A stretch of 7,735 bases of DNA from JAJUFS01 sp964599565 (GTDB lineage: Bacteria; Pseudomonadota; Gammaproteobacteria; Natronospirales; JAJUFS01), in the NCBI GenBank assembly GCA_964599565.1, contig CAZRFE010000096.1, positions 1 through 7,735 of the forward strand, given 5' to 3'. A program made the position numbers and the translations under genes. The notes under the pieces are model-generated. The model searched no databases, was not told the origin of the DNA, and saw only the letters and a list, made by a program, of their open reading frames with translations. Below, one piece after another: positions 1 through 6,528 of the stretch (positions are counted from its first letter, which is position 1; each line of letters starts with the position of its first letter).

Positions 1-707
1 TCGCCGACGATCACGAGCCGTGCATCGGTCTGCGCGAGCGCTTCGATCAGCACATCAAAACCCTTGTAAGGCACGAGACGTCCTGCAGCGAGGAAGAACG
101 ATTCGCCATTGTCGTCCTCCGTGCCCGACGCTGGTCCTTCCAGGCGCCAATCGTCCGGGTTCACGCCAAACGGAATCACCGCGCACTTCTCGCGCACAGG
201 CGCCAGCAGCGGTGAGATGTCGATGTGCGCGGGCGTCGACACGATGATCCGGTCCGCCCTTTCAAGACAGCGGCGCATCAACGGCTGCAGCAGGCGCGCA
301 AACGCGCGCTGGTGAATGATCTCGCTGTGCCAGTGGACGACAAGGCCGGTATCGCGCGGGAAGTGCAATGCCACGGCGAGGTCGACCAGCGGAAACGGAT
401 AGTGATAGGCAATCACATCGGCCTTGCGGGCACGACGCCAGAACATGAACGGAAACGACGGCGACAGCGGCATGGACATCAGGTGACCGAACGAGCCGGC
501 CTTGTGCACCGGCACGCCACCGTCGTCCACCACTTCACCGAAACCGCTCCCGGAAATGCAGGCCAGCACGGCCGACTCCACGTCATCCCAGCCGGCGTGC
601 GCCAGCTCGTCGATGGCCGATATGACGCCGCCGCGATGCGGCTTGTAAACCTTGAATGCGTGCAGCACGCGGCTTGCCCCGCGGACCTCGCCCGGATGCC
701 TTTTCAT
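1..707 (-). CDS. GT4-family glycosyltransferase, N-terminal part (cut by the window edge)
   Basis: Only the first 235 codons are present; the gene continues beyond base 1. I read it by reverse translation. It opens with a Rossmann-like start (RVLHAFKVYKPHRGGV, residues 13-28), as in GT-B glycosyltransferases. Family landmarks follow: VVHWHSEIIHQ (123-133), ADRIIVSTP (151-159), AVIPFGVNPDDW (176-187), and the start of the C-terminal donor-binding half, AAGRLVPYKGFDVLIEAL (207-224). The catalytic E-x7-E region would lie outside the window. Such enzymes transfer a sugar from a nucleotide-sugar donor at the cytoplasmic membrane face; donor and acceptor cannot be read from this fragment. The ATG at 707 has a GGCGG-like site just upstream. 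An in-frame stop, the TAG at 734-732, excludes a much longer start; a GTG at 719 and an internal GTG at codon 14 are alternatives. It begins 24 bases after the YidC-like stop, so it is probably cotranscribed. The family call is firm, the specificity unknown. Confidence 0.88.
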   Translation of the reverse strand, partial: MKRHPGEVRGASRVLHAFKVYKPHRGGVISAIDELAHAGWDDVESAVLACISGSGFGEVVDDGGVPVHKAGSFGHLMSMPLSPSFPFMFWRRARKADVIAYHYPFPLVDLAVALHFPRDTGLVVHWHSEIIHQRAFARLLQPLMRRCLERADRIIVSTPAHIDISPLLAPVREKCAVIPFGVNPDDWRLEGPASGTEDDNGESFFLAAGRLVPYKGFDVLIEALAQTDARLVIVG

Positions 708-731
708 TTCCGCCGTCACTGGTCGATTTGG

Positions 732-2354
732 CTAGACGCGCTCGCCGACCGTGTTCCGGACGCGAGCGAGAAGATGCTGCAGCAAGTGAAGCAGGTTGGC
801 CATGGTCCAGTAAAGCACCATGCCGGCGGGAAAATGATAGAAAACCAGGAAGAAACCGATGTTGACAGCAATGAGGAATGCAAACTGCCCGCGCGATTCA
901 TCGCCGGCGCGGTTCACGCCCATCGCGACGAGAGACACGACCGCCATCAGTATCGGCAGCAGGTTGACGGCGCTGCCGAAGTACGGCAACGCGAACGGCA
1001 GGAAGAACAGCTGATCGGGACGGGCAAGATCGTCGATCCAGAGAAACGGCGCGCCGCGGAACTCGAGCGCCTGTCCCAGGATGTGGAACAGCGCGATGAA
1101 CACCGGAATCTGCACGAGCACAACGAGCAGCGACTTCACACCGGCGGCGGGGCTGACGCCGTGGCGGCGATACAGCTCGAAGATGTGCTCAGCCTGCTCC
1201 CCGCCCTTGAACTCTTTCTTGATGCGTTCAAGTTCCGGCTTCAGCTCCGCCTGTTTCTCGTTGAAGCGCAACTGCTGCCGCGCCGCTTCGCGACCGAGCG
1301 GATACAGCAGCAGCCGAATCGCAACCGCCAGCAGAATGATGGTGACGCCAAGATTACCGATGACGCTGTTGATCGCCGTCATGACCCACAGCAGCGCGAA
1401 ACACAGCCAGCGCATCCACTCCCACAGCTCCGTGAACATCACGGGACGAAGGTCGAATCCCTCCTCCTGTGAAAGCCGGGAGACGTCCTTGGCACCGGCG
1501 TACAGGTCGAGGTTCACGGTACGCGTTTCATTCGCTTCGAGCGTGATCACCGGCAGGTCCAGCGAGAGCACGGAAGCGTGCTGCGGATTCCGCCCCTTCG
1601 CTGCCAGTTGCTCGGCGAGCTGCTGCAGCAGATGCAGGCGCACGGAAGCGAACGGCATGTTCGCCGGCGCGTTGATCGCGAGGAGGTGGTAACGGTTGTT
1701 GAGTCCCGCCCAGGCAGCCGGGCCGGTTTCAGCCGGGCCTTGCGCTTCTTCGACCTGCAGCGTGCCCGCATCGTCACTGTTCACCGGCAGGTACACGGCA
1801 TTGAGAAAATCGTACAGCGACGCGGCGACGCCTTCGTATGCGAGTTCCTGCCCACCGAGCCCGGGGCCAAGCTGGATGGCAGGCCCGGCGACAGGGCCGC
1901 GAACGGTGACAGGCGCGCCGCTTTCGTTCCGGAACTCAAGACGCATCTGCAGCCGGAATCCTTCGTCGGGGATGCGGATGCGCCGGGTCACGCTCACACC
2001 GGTATCGCCAATGGCGGACGTCAGCAGGATTTCGGAAGCGGATCCGTCCGGGGCCGGCACCGCGGCATCAAGTGCGAGAACATCCGGCGTGACGTCGTCC
2101 GTTCCGGCAATCACCTGCAGGTGCCGGCTGCCAATGGCATCGCCGAACCCCGAGGTCAGGACGACATCGGTGCCATCCGCGGACGCCTGCCATCGGACGA
2201 TGGCGCCGTCGGTCGTGTCGATCTGCAACCGATGGGCATCGGTAACGAGGGAAACCGGTTCGGAACCGGACAGGGGTGTCGCGAAGATGAGAACCAGGAG
2301 GACGAGCAAACCGCGAAGCGGCCGATACCGGTCTTCCCTGATCTGGAGTTTCAA
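732..2354 (-). CDS. yidC: YidC/Oxa1-family membrane protein insertase, likely a locus-specific paralogue
   Basis: The 540-residue product has Gram-negative YidC architecture. A first membrane segment (about 14-30) precedes a large periplasmic beta-rich domain (about 32-305). The conserved five-helix core follows, with hydrophobic segments near 313-352, 405-428, 455-478 and 490-522. The core reads like E. coli YidC: the membrane-embedded arginine (R347, in AVAIRLLLYPL) matches E. coli R366. A charged coiled hairpin (about 355-395), GVSPAAGVKSLLVVLVQIPVF (two halves, 399-419) and FPAGMVLYWTMANLL (508-522) are also present. YidC inserts and folds inner-membrane proteins. Housekeeping yidC normally sits by rpmH-rnpA near the origin; here the gene lies between a small membrane protein and a glycosyltransferase, so I infer an extra copy with specialised clients. 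The start is TTG, with GGGGGA eight bases upstream. The next internal Met is near residue 137, far past the first membrane segment, so TTG is preferred. The C-terminal tail is short and lacks the strongly basic end of E. coli YidC. Confidence 0.92.
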   Translation of the reverse strand: MKLQIREDRYRPLRGLLVLLVLIFATPLSGSEPVSLVTDAHRLQIDTTDGAIVRWQASADGTDVVLTSGFGDAIGSRHLQVIAGTDDVTPDVLALDAAVPAPDGSASEILLTSAIGDTGVSVTRRIRIPDEGFRLQMRLEFRNESGAPVTVRGPVAGPAIQLGPGLGGQELAYEGVAASLYDFLNAVYLPVNSDDAGTLQVEEAQGPAETGPAAWAGLNNRYHLLAINAPANMPFASVRLHLLQQLAEQLAAKGRNPQHASVLSLDLPVITLEANETRTVNLDLYAGAKDVSRLSQEEGFDLRPVMFTELWEWMRWLCFALLWVMTAINSVIGNLGVTIILLAVAIRLLLYPLGREAARQQLRFNEKQAELKPELERIKKEFKGGEQAEHIFELYRRHGVSPAAGVKSLLVVLVQIPVFIALFHILGQALEFRGAPFLWIDDLARPDQLFFLPFALPYFGSAVNLLPILMAVVSLVAMGVNRAGDESRGQFAFLIAVNIGFFLVFYHFPAGMVLYWTMANLLHLLQHLLARVRNTVGERV

Positions 2355-2362
2355 CGCCCTTG

Positions 2363-2368
2363 TCCCCC
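2363..2368 (-). promoter_or_regulatory. Shine-Dalgarno site that fixes the TTG start of the YidC-like gene
   Basis: On the minus strand this reads GGGGGA, eight bases before the TTG at 2354-2352. There is no ATG or GTG in frame nearby, and the first membrane helix of the protein follows directly. This site is the main support for a TTG start. A second purine run, AAGGG at 2361-2357, is only two bases from the TTG and is probably too close. Confidence 0.55.
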
Positions 2369-2378
2369 GGCGAACGAT

Positions 2379-2400
2379 GCCGGGCAGCGTGCTGCCCGGC
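2379..2400 (-). repeat. Perfect inverted repeat (GC-rich hairpin) between two genes
   Basis: GCCGGGCAGC (2379-2388) and GCTGCCCGGC (2391-2400) are exact reverse complements separated by two bases. As RNA this would fold with nine pairs and a four-base loop. It starts six bases after the stop codon of the small membrane-protein gene and ends about ten bases before the Shine-Dalgarno site of the YidC-like gene. No T-run follows it on the minus strand, so it does not look like an ordinary intrinsic terminator. It could protect the upstream message, lower expression of the downstream gene, or be one copy of a dispersed palindromic element. These roles are inference; the hairpin is directly visible. 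Confidence 0.6.
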
Positions 2401-2406
2401 GATCTG

Positions 2407-2655
2407 TTACGGCTGGCTTGATTCGCGAACGTCGTTGCCGCTTTCCGCGGGCTTGCTGATCCGCTTGCGAATGCCGAGCAGCACCAGCAGGCGGTGCCAC
2501 CACAGCCGCACCGTCAGCACCAGCGCGGCCAGCGCACCAAGGACGCCCTGCACGATGGCACTGCCAGTACCGGGATCGATGTAGGCGTGGGCTTCGGGAA
2601 TGTAGCCAATGAAAAACAGAACCAGTATGAAAATCAAGGAGTTGAAGCGCATCAT
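2407..2655 (-). CDS. Small secreted or membrane protein with YIDPGTGS motif
   Basis: This 82-residue protein has an N-terminal hydrophobic segment (about 5-19) ending in PEAHA (20-24), an A-x-A signal-peptidase-like site. The motif YIDPGTGS (25-32) follows at once. A second hydrophobic segment (about 33-50), a basic and aromatic stretch RLWWHRLLVLLGIRKR (50-65), and a polar tail complete it. Removing the signal would leave YIDPGTGS at or near the mature N-terminus on the periplasmic side, anchored by one helix. I recall short proteins with a Y(I/L)DPGTGS motif as a recurring uncharacterised type, sometimes near polysaccharide genes; I know no established function. I chose the ATG at 2655 (ATGATG, with AGG six bases upstream) because it begins the signal peptide. 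A longer reading to 2715 would add 20 charged residues that spoil the signal. It lies 52 bases before the YidC-like start and is probably cotranscribed with it. Confidence 0.75.
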   Translation of the reverse strand: MMRFNSLIFILVLFFIGYIPEAHAYIDPGTGSAIVQGVLGALAALVLTVRLWWHRLLVLLGIRKRISKPAESGNDVRESSQP

Positions 2656-2878
2656 GAAAACCTGTGTCCGCTCTCGAAAACGAGGCGCAATCATAGCGTA
2701 ACTTCTTTGCAACATTCACCCCATCGATCCTCGGTGTTTTTACCGACACACCGCACAAGTAACCCTGCGATGTCCTCCAAGGAGGCGTTCAAACAATATC
2801 GTGTTGTTGCGCGCGCAGCATGACGGTCCGTGTGCACAAGCACCAGGCGTTGTCATTTGCGGAAAGCGGGAAGCCGCG
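2656..2878. other. Intergenic gap with no supported gene
   Basis: Neither strand has a credible coding sequence here. It separates the phosphonate genes from the small-protein/YidC-like block. Apart from the -10 candidate it holds two overlapping short inverted repeats: TCGGT (2731-2735) with ACCGA (2742-2746), and CGGTGT (2732-2737) with ACACCG (2748-2753). These pairings exclude each other. I see no clear intrinsic terminator after the dehydrogenase stop codon. Confidence 0.5.
2690..2695 (-). promoter_or_regulatory. Candidate -10 box upstream of the small membrane-protein gene
   Basis: The minus strand reads TATGAT here, one mismatch from the sigma-70 consensus TATAAT, about 35 bases before the ATG at 2655. 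The -35 position at 17-base spacing reads TGAATG, a poor match, so this is only a candidate. It sits in the largest gap in the window (2656-2878), which is where a second transcript for the small protein, YidC-like and glycosyltransferase genes would be expected to start. If real, it would also rule out a start upstream of 2683 for the small protein. Confidence 0.3.
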
Positions 2879-4030
2879 CTAATTGCCGATCGAAAGCCCG
2901 CGCGCGCGGCATGCGCGATCGAGGATCTCCGCCACCTGTTCGACGGTCGCGGTGCGCAGGTTGTTGTCCGCGCGCCCCGGCGTCAGCATCTGCGGCGCGA
3001 GCGACGCCACCGACGCGCGTTCGCCCATGTATTTTTTCAGCCAGCCGGGAACATCCAGTTCCTCCATCAGCCGATGCAACCTTGACTCCAGTGCATCCGC
3101 GTCCGTGAAACCAAGATCGCGTGCGATTCGCTGGAAGTGCCCATCGTCGGCGCCGCGATTGAAGGCGAACACTTCCGGCAAGGTGAATCCGCAGGCAAGC
3201 CCGTGCGGCAGGTCGAAATGCGCCGTGATCGGATAGGACATGGAATGGCACAACGCCGTGCGCGAGCGACTGATGGCTAGTCCGCCAAGCAGGCTCGCTT
3301 CGAGCATGCGCCCGCGCAGCTCGATATCGCCGGGCCGCTCGCGCAAGGCAGGCAGCGCGTCCAGCCCGAGGCGAATGGCGCGGAGCGCAAAGGCGGTCGA
3401 AACCGGGTTCGCGCGACGGCTCCACGTGGCCTCGAAAGCCTGGGTGATGGCATCCAGTCCCGTGGATACCGTCACTTCCTCGGGCAGGCTGACCGTCAGC
3501 TCGGGATCCAGCAGCGCCACGTCCGGAAACACGATGTCGCCGCTCACGGAATATTTCTTCTTCGCAGCGAGATCCCACACCGTCGCGAACGGTGTCACTT
3601 CGCTGCCAGTGCCGGCGGTGGTGGGCACGCAGACCAGGTGTACGGCGCGCGTTGCCGGCAATGGTTCGCCGTCGAGCAGATGTCCGCGCAGGGAAAATCC
3701 ACCGCCCGCGAGACCGACGGCGATCACCTTCGCCGTGTCCAGCACCGAGCCGCCGCCGATCGCCACGATCCCGCGAATCCCCGCCGCGGCGAACGCCTCG
3801 ATCTGTTTTTCGAGATCGCGAAGATCGGGATTCGGCGCAACGTCATCCAGCACACGAACGTCGCGCCCGGCAAGCAGCGCTTCCACGCGCGCAAGTCCGC
3901 CGCGACGGCGAAAACCTGCGGTCGTGACAATCAGTACCGCGCCTTCGCCGGCGAGCAGTTGCGGCAGGTCGCCGAGGGAGCCGGCGCCGCCGTGAACGCG
4001 TACGGGATTGTGAAACGACCATTCCGTCAT
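2879..4030 (-). CDS. Iron-type alcohol dehydrogenase, probable phosphonoacetaldehyde reductase (PhpC-like)
   Basis: This 383-residue group III alcohol dehydrogenase probably reduces phosphonoacetaldehyde to 2-hydroxyethylphosphonate with NAD(P)H in the cytoplasm. Visible family features are the dinucleotide-binding GGGSVLDTAK (92-101), PTTAGTGSEVTPFA (136-149), LDAITQAFEATWS (192-204), and the metal-site region CHSMSYPITAHFDLPHG (261-277). Aligned to E. coli FucO by eye, three of four metal ligands are kept (D193, H262, H276). The fourth, normally His in DALTH, is Gln197 here. Substrate is assigned from context: it directly follows phosphonopyruvate decarboxylase, and no aminotransferase for 2-aminoethylphosphonate is present in the window. 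The ATG at 4030 is preferred because the fold begins there and AGGAGT lies upstream; a longer in-frame reading to 4168 would overlap the decarboxylase by about 125 bases. The gene starts 13 bases after the decarboxylase stop. Another aldehyde substrate remains possible. Confidence 0.85.
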   Translation of the reverse strand: MTEWSFHNPVRVHGGAGSLGDLPQLLAGEGAVLIVTTAGFRRRGGLARVEALLAGRDVRVLDDVAPNPDLRDLEKQIEAFAAAGIRGIVAIGGGSVLDTAKVIAVGLAGGGFSLRGHLLDGEPLPATRAVHLVCVPTTAGTGSEVTPFATVWDLAAKKKYSVSGDIVFPDVALLDPELTVSLPEEVTVSTGLDAITQAFEATWSRRANPVSTAFALRAIRLGLDALPALRERPGDIELRGRMLEASLLGGLAISRSRTALCHSMSYPITAHFDLPHGLACGFTLPEVFAFNRGADDGHFQRIARDLGFTDADALESRLHRLMEELDVPGWLKKYMGERASVASLAPQMLTPGRADNNLRTATVEQVAEILDRACRARGLSIGN

Positions 4031-4035
4031 GACGT

Positions 4036-4041
4036 ACTCCT
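4036..4041 (-). promoter_or_regulatory. Shine-Dalgarno site of the dehydrogenase gene
   Basis: The minus strand reads AGGAGT five bases before the ATG at 4030, inside the 13-base gap after the decarboxylase stop codon. It decides the start against the in-frame ATG far upstream at 4168, which lies within the decarboxylase coding region. Confidence 0.7.
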
Positions 4042-4043
4042 GC

Positions 4044-5177
4044 CTATGCATCCGCGTCCGACAGGAACCGCATGAATGCCTGCTTGTTTTCGATGGGCGA
4101 CGAGGTCGGACGGCCGAGGTCCTTGCGCGCCCCCTTGCGCACGCGGATCTCCAGCATGGCGGGACCATCCGCTGCGCGCAGCGCGCGCACGGCTTCGCCG
4201 ATCCTTTCCGGTTCGGTCACGAACTCCAGCACCCGGTATCCGCAGGCGCGTGCGACGTCTGCGAGGTTCACACGGAAGCCCACCGTGGGCTGCCCGCCGA
4301 CAGAGTCATGGCAACCGTTGTTGATGACGACGTGCTTGAAATTCGCACCGGCGACCTGGCCCTGGATTGCGACCGAACCCATGTGCATCAGCATTGCGCC
4401 ATCGCCATCCAGACAGAACACCTGCCGTTCGGGCCTGGCGTTCGCGACGCCGCAGGCAATGGCAGACGCATGGCCCATGGCACCGACGGTGAGAAAGTCA
4501 CGGCTCGCTTCGCCGCGGCGCTTGCGGATCTCGAACAGCTCGCGCGAGATCATGCCCGTGGTTGCAACCACTGCATCCTGCGGATCCAGCGCGGCGACGA
4601 CTTCCTCGATCGCCTGTTCCCGCGGCATGGAAAACGGCGCGGCTTCGTTCTTCTGCAAGGCGTATGACGCGAACGCACCCTTGCGCACGACCAGTGCGAC
4701 AGGTTCGCTGCCTTCGCGCGCACGCTGCGCAATCCACGCGATGTCTTCGAGCGCCCTCGCGGGATCGTCCGAGAGCACCCGGTACGGCATCTCCATCGCA
4801 TCCAGTGTCGCCAGCATCACGCGGCCCTGCTTGACGTGCTGCGGCTCATCCTTGACGCCGGGTTCTCCGCGCCAGCCGATCATCACGATCACCGGCAGCG
4901 AATACACTTCGCGATCCGCGAGCGACATCAGTGGATTGATCGTGTTGCCGAGACCTGAGTTCTGCAGGTACACGAGCGGCAGTCCGCCGGTTGCAAGATG
5001 ATGTCCTGCCGCGAGCCCGATGGCGGCGCCTTCGTTCGCCGCGATCACGTGATCGCAGGCGGGCGCGTGATCCGTCACGTACGCGCAGAAATCCTTGAGC
5101 AGCGAATCCGGCACGCCGGTGAAGAATCGCACGCCCTCGGCGCGCAACGCGGAAAAGATGTCAGCCGGCTGCAGCAT
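4044..5177 (-). CDS. ppd: Phosphonopyruvate decarboxylase (ThDP-dependent)
   Basis: This 377-residue enzyme converts phosphonopyruvate to phosphonoacetaldehyde and CO2, the exergonic step that pulls the unfavourable mutase reaction forward. It has a ThDP pyrimidine-binding domain at the N-terminus, with the cofactor-activating glutamate in AANEGAAIGLAAG (46-58; E49). The stretches QNSGLGNTINPLMSLAD (72-88) and GWRGEPGVKDEPQH (101-114) are typical of this family. The diphosphate-binding domain carries DGDGAML (257-263) and, about 25 residues on, INNGCHDSVGGQPT (285-298), which together form the GDG...NN metal-ThDP motif. Length fits single-chain Ppd enzymes. The close relative sulfopyruvate decarboxylase is the main alternative, but the adjacent PEP mutase argues strongly for phosphonopyruvate. 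Its ATG touches the TAA of the mutase gene, with GGAG nine bases upstream inside that gene, which indicates translational coupling. It ends in TAG at 4044. Confidence 0.95.
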   Translation of the reverse strand: MLQPADIFSALRAEGVRFFTGVPDSLLKDFCAYVTDHAPACDHVIAANEGAAIGLAAGHHLATGGLPLVYLQNSGLGNTINPLMSLADREVYSLPVIVMIGWRGEPGVKDEPQHVKQGRVMLATLDAMEMPYRVLSDDPARALEDIAWIAQRAREGSEPVALVVRKGAFASYALQKNEAAPFSMPREQAIEEVVAALDPQDAVVATTGMISRELFEIRKRRGEASRDFLTVGAMGHASAIACGVANARPERQVFCLDGDGAMLMHMGSVAIQGQVAGANFKHVVINNGCHDSVGGQPTVGFRVNLADVARACGYRVLEFVTEPERIGEAVRALRAADGPAMLEIRVRKGARKDLGRPTSSPIENKQAFMRFLSDADA

Positions 5178-5190
5178 TTATGCAGTCTCC
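5175..5190 (-). promoter_or_regulatory. Abutting stop/start (TAAATG) with internal ribosome site
   Basis: The mutase stop TAA (5180-5178) directly precedes the decarboxylase ATG (5177-5175) with no spacer. A GGAG at 5190-5187, within the last codons of the mutase gene, is nine bases before that ATG. Ribosomes ending the mutase could reinitiate here, giving matched amounts of two enzymes whose reactions are thermodynamically coupled. Confidence 0.6.
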
Positions 5191-6482
5191 GGAATGAGGT
5201 GCAGGATGTCCTTGATCGACAGCAGCTTGCTGTCCGCTTCGCTGGAACGGCCGTGCCGAAGTATCGACTCCGCGGTTTCCATCATCGCGGGATACGCCGC
5301 GCGCAACAGGTGGTTCGCGTAGATCACGATGTTCACGCCCTTCTCGCGCAGTTGTTCATCCGTGATGTGGTTATAGCTGGACGGCACGGCGATCAGCGGC
5401 ACGCGGCGCGGCAGTTTCGCGTACGCATCGCAGAACGCGAAGATTTCCGTTTCTTCCTTGCGCCGGCTGTGAATCATCACGCCGTCCGCACCCGCTTCGA
5501 TGTAGGCGGCGGCGCGCTCGATCGCGTCGTCCAGGCCCTGGTCGAGAATCAGGCTTTCGATGCGTGCGATGATCATGAAGTCATCCGTCACCTGTGCGCG
5601 CTTGCCAACGCGAAGCTTGTGGCAGAACTCATCGATGCTCGCCTGGCTCTGTACGACGTCCGTGCCGAACAGCGAGTTCTTCTTCAGGCCGATCTTGTCT
5701 TCGATGATCACGGCCGACACGCCGAAGCGCTCCAGCGTGCGCACGGTGAACGCAAAATGCTCGGGCAGGCCGCCGGTGTCGCCATCGTAGATGATCGGCT
5801 TGGTCGTGACCTCGACGATGTCGTTCATGGTCTGCATGCGCGATGTGACGTCAACCGCTTCGATATCGGGCTTGCCCTTCGCCGTCGAGTCGGTGAGGCT
5901 GCTCAGCCACATGCCGTCGAACTCGCGCACAAGGCCCGTTTCCTGGATTTTCGCGTTCTCGACAATCAACCCGGTCAGGCCGTTGTGCGCTTCCATGAAA
6001 CGCAGCACGGGTTTCGCGGCGAGCAGGCGGCGCAGGCGATTGAGACGCATGCCGGGCGTCGTGCCCTGCTGTTTCACCGCAGTGATCAACTGCGTCGATG
6101 ACACGCCGGCGGTATACGGCACTTCCACCAGCTCACCACCCCACTCCGCCAGCACGTCGATGACGCGCTCGCGCGTCTGGCGTTGCACGCCTTCCTTCCA
6201 GTCGTCGCCGTGAACGACATAGTCGGGCTTGTACTTGCGCAGGTTCGGCTCGTAGTCGAGCGTTTCCTGCGGCACGACGCGCTCAACGCCCTTGATCGCC
6301 TCGAGCACGAGCTTGCGCTGTTCGAACGTCATGTACGGCAGACGCTTGTAGGTGGCGATCGCCGCGTCGGTCAGAAGGCCGACCGTCACGTTGCCATGCT
6401 GGCGCGCCTTTTCCAGGATATTGAGATGTCCGGGATGAAGCAGGTCCGCGCTCATTCCGACGTAAACCGTTTTCTCGCTCAT
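5178..6482 (-). CDS. pepM: Fused nucleotidyltransferase-phosphoenolpyruvate mutase
   Basis: This 434-residue protein has two domains. Residues 1-about 135 form a TagD-like cytidylyltransferase fold: YVGMSADLLHPGH (7-19) holds the nucleotide-binding HxGH motif, and YTAGVSSTQLI (123-133) matches the C-terminal ISTT-type motif. Residues about 155-434 form a PEP mutase, which rearranges PEP to phosphonopyruvate and so makes the C-P bond. Compared from memory with mussel PEP mutase, the active-site residues are all present: WLSSLTDS (192-199), the loop Asp in GKPDIE (206), GDTGG with D233 and D235, EDKIGLKKNS (261-270) with the mutase-diagnostic Asn269, and Arg307. This separates it from isocitrate-lyase relatives, which have a Cys-containing gating loop. 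The ATG at 6482 is preferred because GGGGA lies five bases upstream and the fold begins at once; a GTG at 6515 is in frame but poorer. The N-terminal domain probably activates the finished phosphonate with CTP. That substrate is inferred. Confidence 0.95.
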   Translation of the reverse strand: MSEKTVYVGMSADLLHPGHLNILEKARQHGNVTVGLLTDAAIATYKRLPYMTFEQRKLVLEAIKGVERVVPQETLDYEPNLRKYKPDYVVHGDDWKEGVQRQTRERVIDVLAEWGGELVEVPYTAGVSSTQLITAVKQQGTTPGMRLNRLRRLLAAKPVLRFMEAHNGLTGLIVENAKIQETGLVREFDGMWLSSLTDSTAKGKPDIEAVDVTSRMQTMNDIVEVTTKPIIYDGDTGGLPEHFAFTVRTLERFGVSAVIIEDKIGLKKNSLFGTDVVQSQASIDEFCHKLRVGKRAQVTDDFMIIARIESLILDQGLDDAIERAAAYIEAGADGVMIHSRRKEETEIFAFCDAYAKLPRRVPLIAVPSSYNHITDEQLREKGVNIVIYANHLLRAAYPAMMETAESILRHGRSSEADSKLLSIKDILHLIPETA

Positions 6483-6487
6483 TGAAG

Positions 6488-6492
6488 TCCCC
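6488..6492 (-). promoter_or_regulatory. Shine-Dalgarno site of the mutase fusion gene
   Basis: The minus strand reads GGGGA five bases before the ATG at 6482. It favours this start over the in-frame GTG at 6515, which would add 11 residues with no family resemblance. The gap to the preceding gene (6483-6528) shows no other signal. Confidence 0.6.
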
Positions 6493-6528
6493 GTTTCGTT
6501 GAATTTTCCATCCACGCCCGCTGAGGGT

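Noticed and set aside
225..1472. Long plus-strand open frame opposite the glycosyltransferase and YidC-like genes
   Set aside because: Its product is rich in Arg, His and Gln with no recognisable domain. The minus strand encodes two clear families over the same bases. It is a product of high-GC codon use.
2379..2400. Intrinsic terminator reading of the perfect hairpin
   Set aside because: No T-run follows the stem on the minus strand; it continues ATCGTTCGCC. The plus strand has no gene ending here.
1578..2459. Plus-strand open frame opposite the YidC-like N-terminal half
   Set aside because: The minus strand here encodes a periplasmic domain that aligns by pattern with E. coli YidC. The plus-strand product has no recognisable motif.
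2731..2753. Attenuator or riboswitch in the gap
   Set aside because: The stems are only five to six pairs, with no leader peptide and no recognisable aptamer core. I note the repeats but do not claim a regulator.
2351..2758. Minus-strand frame overlapping the small membrane-protein gene
   Set aside because: It lacks the signal peptide and motif seen in the alternative frame and reads as low-information Arg/Ala-rich sequence.
4998..6101. Long plus-strand open frame opposite the mutase and decarboxylase genes
   Set aside because: The opposite strand carries complete mutase active-site motifs. The plus-strand product has no family features and no Shine-Dalgarno support.
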